Source: Bacteroidales bacterium
Lineage (GTDB): Bacteria > Bacteroidota > Bacteroidia > Bacteroidales > P3
Assembly (NCBI GenBank): GCA_017479385.1
Contig: JAFVCE010000013.1
Span: 152,526-216,525 of the forward strand
DNA: 64,000 nucleotides
Direction of reading: 5' to 3'
Under the pieces are notes generated by a model that was not told the DNA's origin, searched no databases, and worked only from the letters and a program-made list of their open reading frames with translations. Position 1 is the stretch's first letter. Each line of letters starts with the position of its first letter. Positions 63,286 through 64,000 of this stretch are shown here, piece after piece. The position numbers were made by a program, and so were the translations under genes.

Positions 63286-64000
63286 TTATCCGTAGTTTTC
63301 GATTAGGTGTTTCACATACTGCGGGTCGCCGAAGTCTCGGGTACCTGCGTCGTGCTGGTTCATGGCGGCTATTTGTGCCATTTCGTCGTCGGTCAGAACG
63401 AAGTCGAAGATGTCGATATTTTGCTTCATACGCTCTTTGTGGCTCGACTTGGGTATGGCCACGATGCCACGCTGAGTGAGCCAGCGGAGGGCTACCTGGG
63501 CAGCCGTCTTGCTGTACTTGGCACCGATTTCGGCCAATGTGTCGCTCTTCACGATGCCGTCCGACCCTTGTCCGCCGAGTGGGTACCAAGCCATCATCTT
63601 GGTGCCAAACTCGTCGAGTGTTGGCTCTATGCCTCTCTGTTGCGTGAACGTGTTGCATTCCAGTTGGTTCACCATCGGCTTTGTGTCGACATAATGAGCG
63701 AGGTCGAAGAAGCGCCCTGCCTGAAAGTTCGACACGCCGATGGCGCGCACCTTGCCGTCGCGATAGGCTTTCTCCATAGCCCGCCACGTGCCGAACACGT
63801 CGCCATAGGCCTGATGTATGAGCAGCAGGTCGATATATTCTGTCTGCAATTTCCTCAGACTCTCTTCGATACTCTTGGCTGCCTTCTCTTCGCCAGCATT
63901 CGAAATCCATACCTTTGTCACAATGAACAGCTCCTCGCGCTTAAGTCCACTCTTGCGCCAAGCGTTGCCAACGCCTTCCTCGTTCTGGTAGGCCTGCGCC
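63286..64000 (-). CDS. Aldo/keto reductase (5' end outside window)
   Basis: The frame continues past the window edge; about 238 residues are visible. Family signatures are TKVWISNAGEEKAAKSIEES, LQTEYIDLLLIHQAYGDV, GVSNFQAGRFFDL, VNQLECNTFTQQ and the NADPH-binding IPKSSHKERMKQN. The catalytic Tyr and Asp lie in the missing part. It resembles 2,5-diketo-D-gluconate reductase-type enzymes. It leads a two-gene unit with the SDR gene. Confidence 0.93.
   Translation of the reverse strand, partial: AQAYQNEEGVGNAWRKSGLKREELFIVTKVWISNAGEEKAAKSIEESLRKLQTEYIDLLLIHQAYGDVFGTWRAMEKAYRDGKVRAIGVSNFQAGRFFDLAHYVDTKPMVNQLECNTFTQQRGIEPTLDEFGTKMMAWYPLGGQGSDGIVKSDTLAEIGAKYSKTAAQVALRWLTQRGIVAIPKSSHKERMKQNIDIFDFVLTDDEMAQIAAMNQHDAGTRDFGDPQYVKHLIENYG

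Overview
The window is 64 kb of chromosome from an anaerobic member of the Bacteroidota, most likely an uncultivated GC-rich gut or rumen Bacteroidales. The evidence is Bacteroidota-type promoters (-7 TAnnTTTG, sometimes with TTTG about 19-20 bases upstream), a type IX secretion (T9SS) C-terminal sorting domain, an S46 dipeptidyl peptidase, a TonB receptor/DUF4249 pair, a BatA-type membrane protein and an A-type flavoprotein. I see no rRNA, tRNA, CRISPR array, transposase or phage gene. Genus cannot be told from the sequence alone.

Left edge (1-3.2 kb): the end of enolase, then nagB with a DUF4954 beta-helix protein two bases behind it. The centrepiece (3.4-29.7 kb) is an accessory surface locus of about 26 kb. 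Two giant genes diverge from a shared 0.5-kb control region. The leftward gene encodes a 3952-residue protein with a signal peptide, about 33 short 'Y/F-G-G-x' units, beta-helix, SprB-like and GLUG-like regions and a T9SS sorting domain. Behind it lie a 62-residue protein and a fimbrillin/GLUG-type lipoprotein. The rightward gene encodes a 3792-residue protein with more than 60 YGGG units, many arranged in a repeating four-beat super-module, ending in chitobiase-C-terminal-like domains but with no visible sorting signal. It is preceded by an 82-residue exported peptide carrying the same YGGN motif. Near-identical 79-bp inverted repeats flank the locus.

Right of the locus (29.9-46 kb): sigma-54 fused in frame to an M23 peptidase; a Dpp7-like S46 peptidase; an SDR; a queC-queD-queE-queF operon under a preQ1-I riboswitch with an extra hairpin; aroE; an FprA-type flavoprotein; lpxK; a DUF389 membrane protein; an L,D-transpeptidase-like protein; rpmA/rplU; and a DUF362 lipoprotein. 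From 46 to 64 kb nearly everything is on the minus strand: the TonB receptor/DUF4249 pair, glutamine synthetase, a GH20-like hexosaminidase, recJ, an overlapping five-gene run (EEP-family protein, nth, BatA-like protein, ABC ATPase, ABC permease), and an SDR/aldo-keto reductase pair.

A short interspersed repeat (core GGGGTTARGGTCGTATT) occurs seven times, always between genes and always downstream of a gene end. The coding genes outside the giant locus are mostly ordinary housekeeping genes. The giant YGGG locus, the RpoN-M23 fusion, the riboswitch variant and the repeat family are the observations most worth following up.
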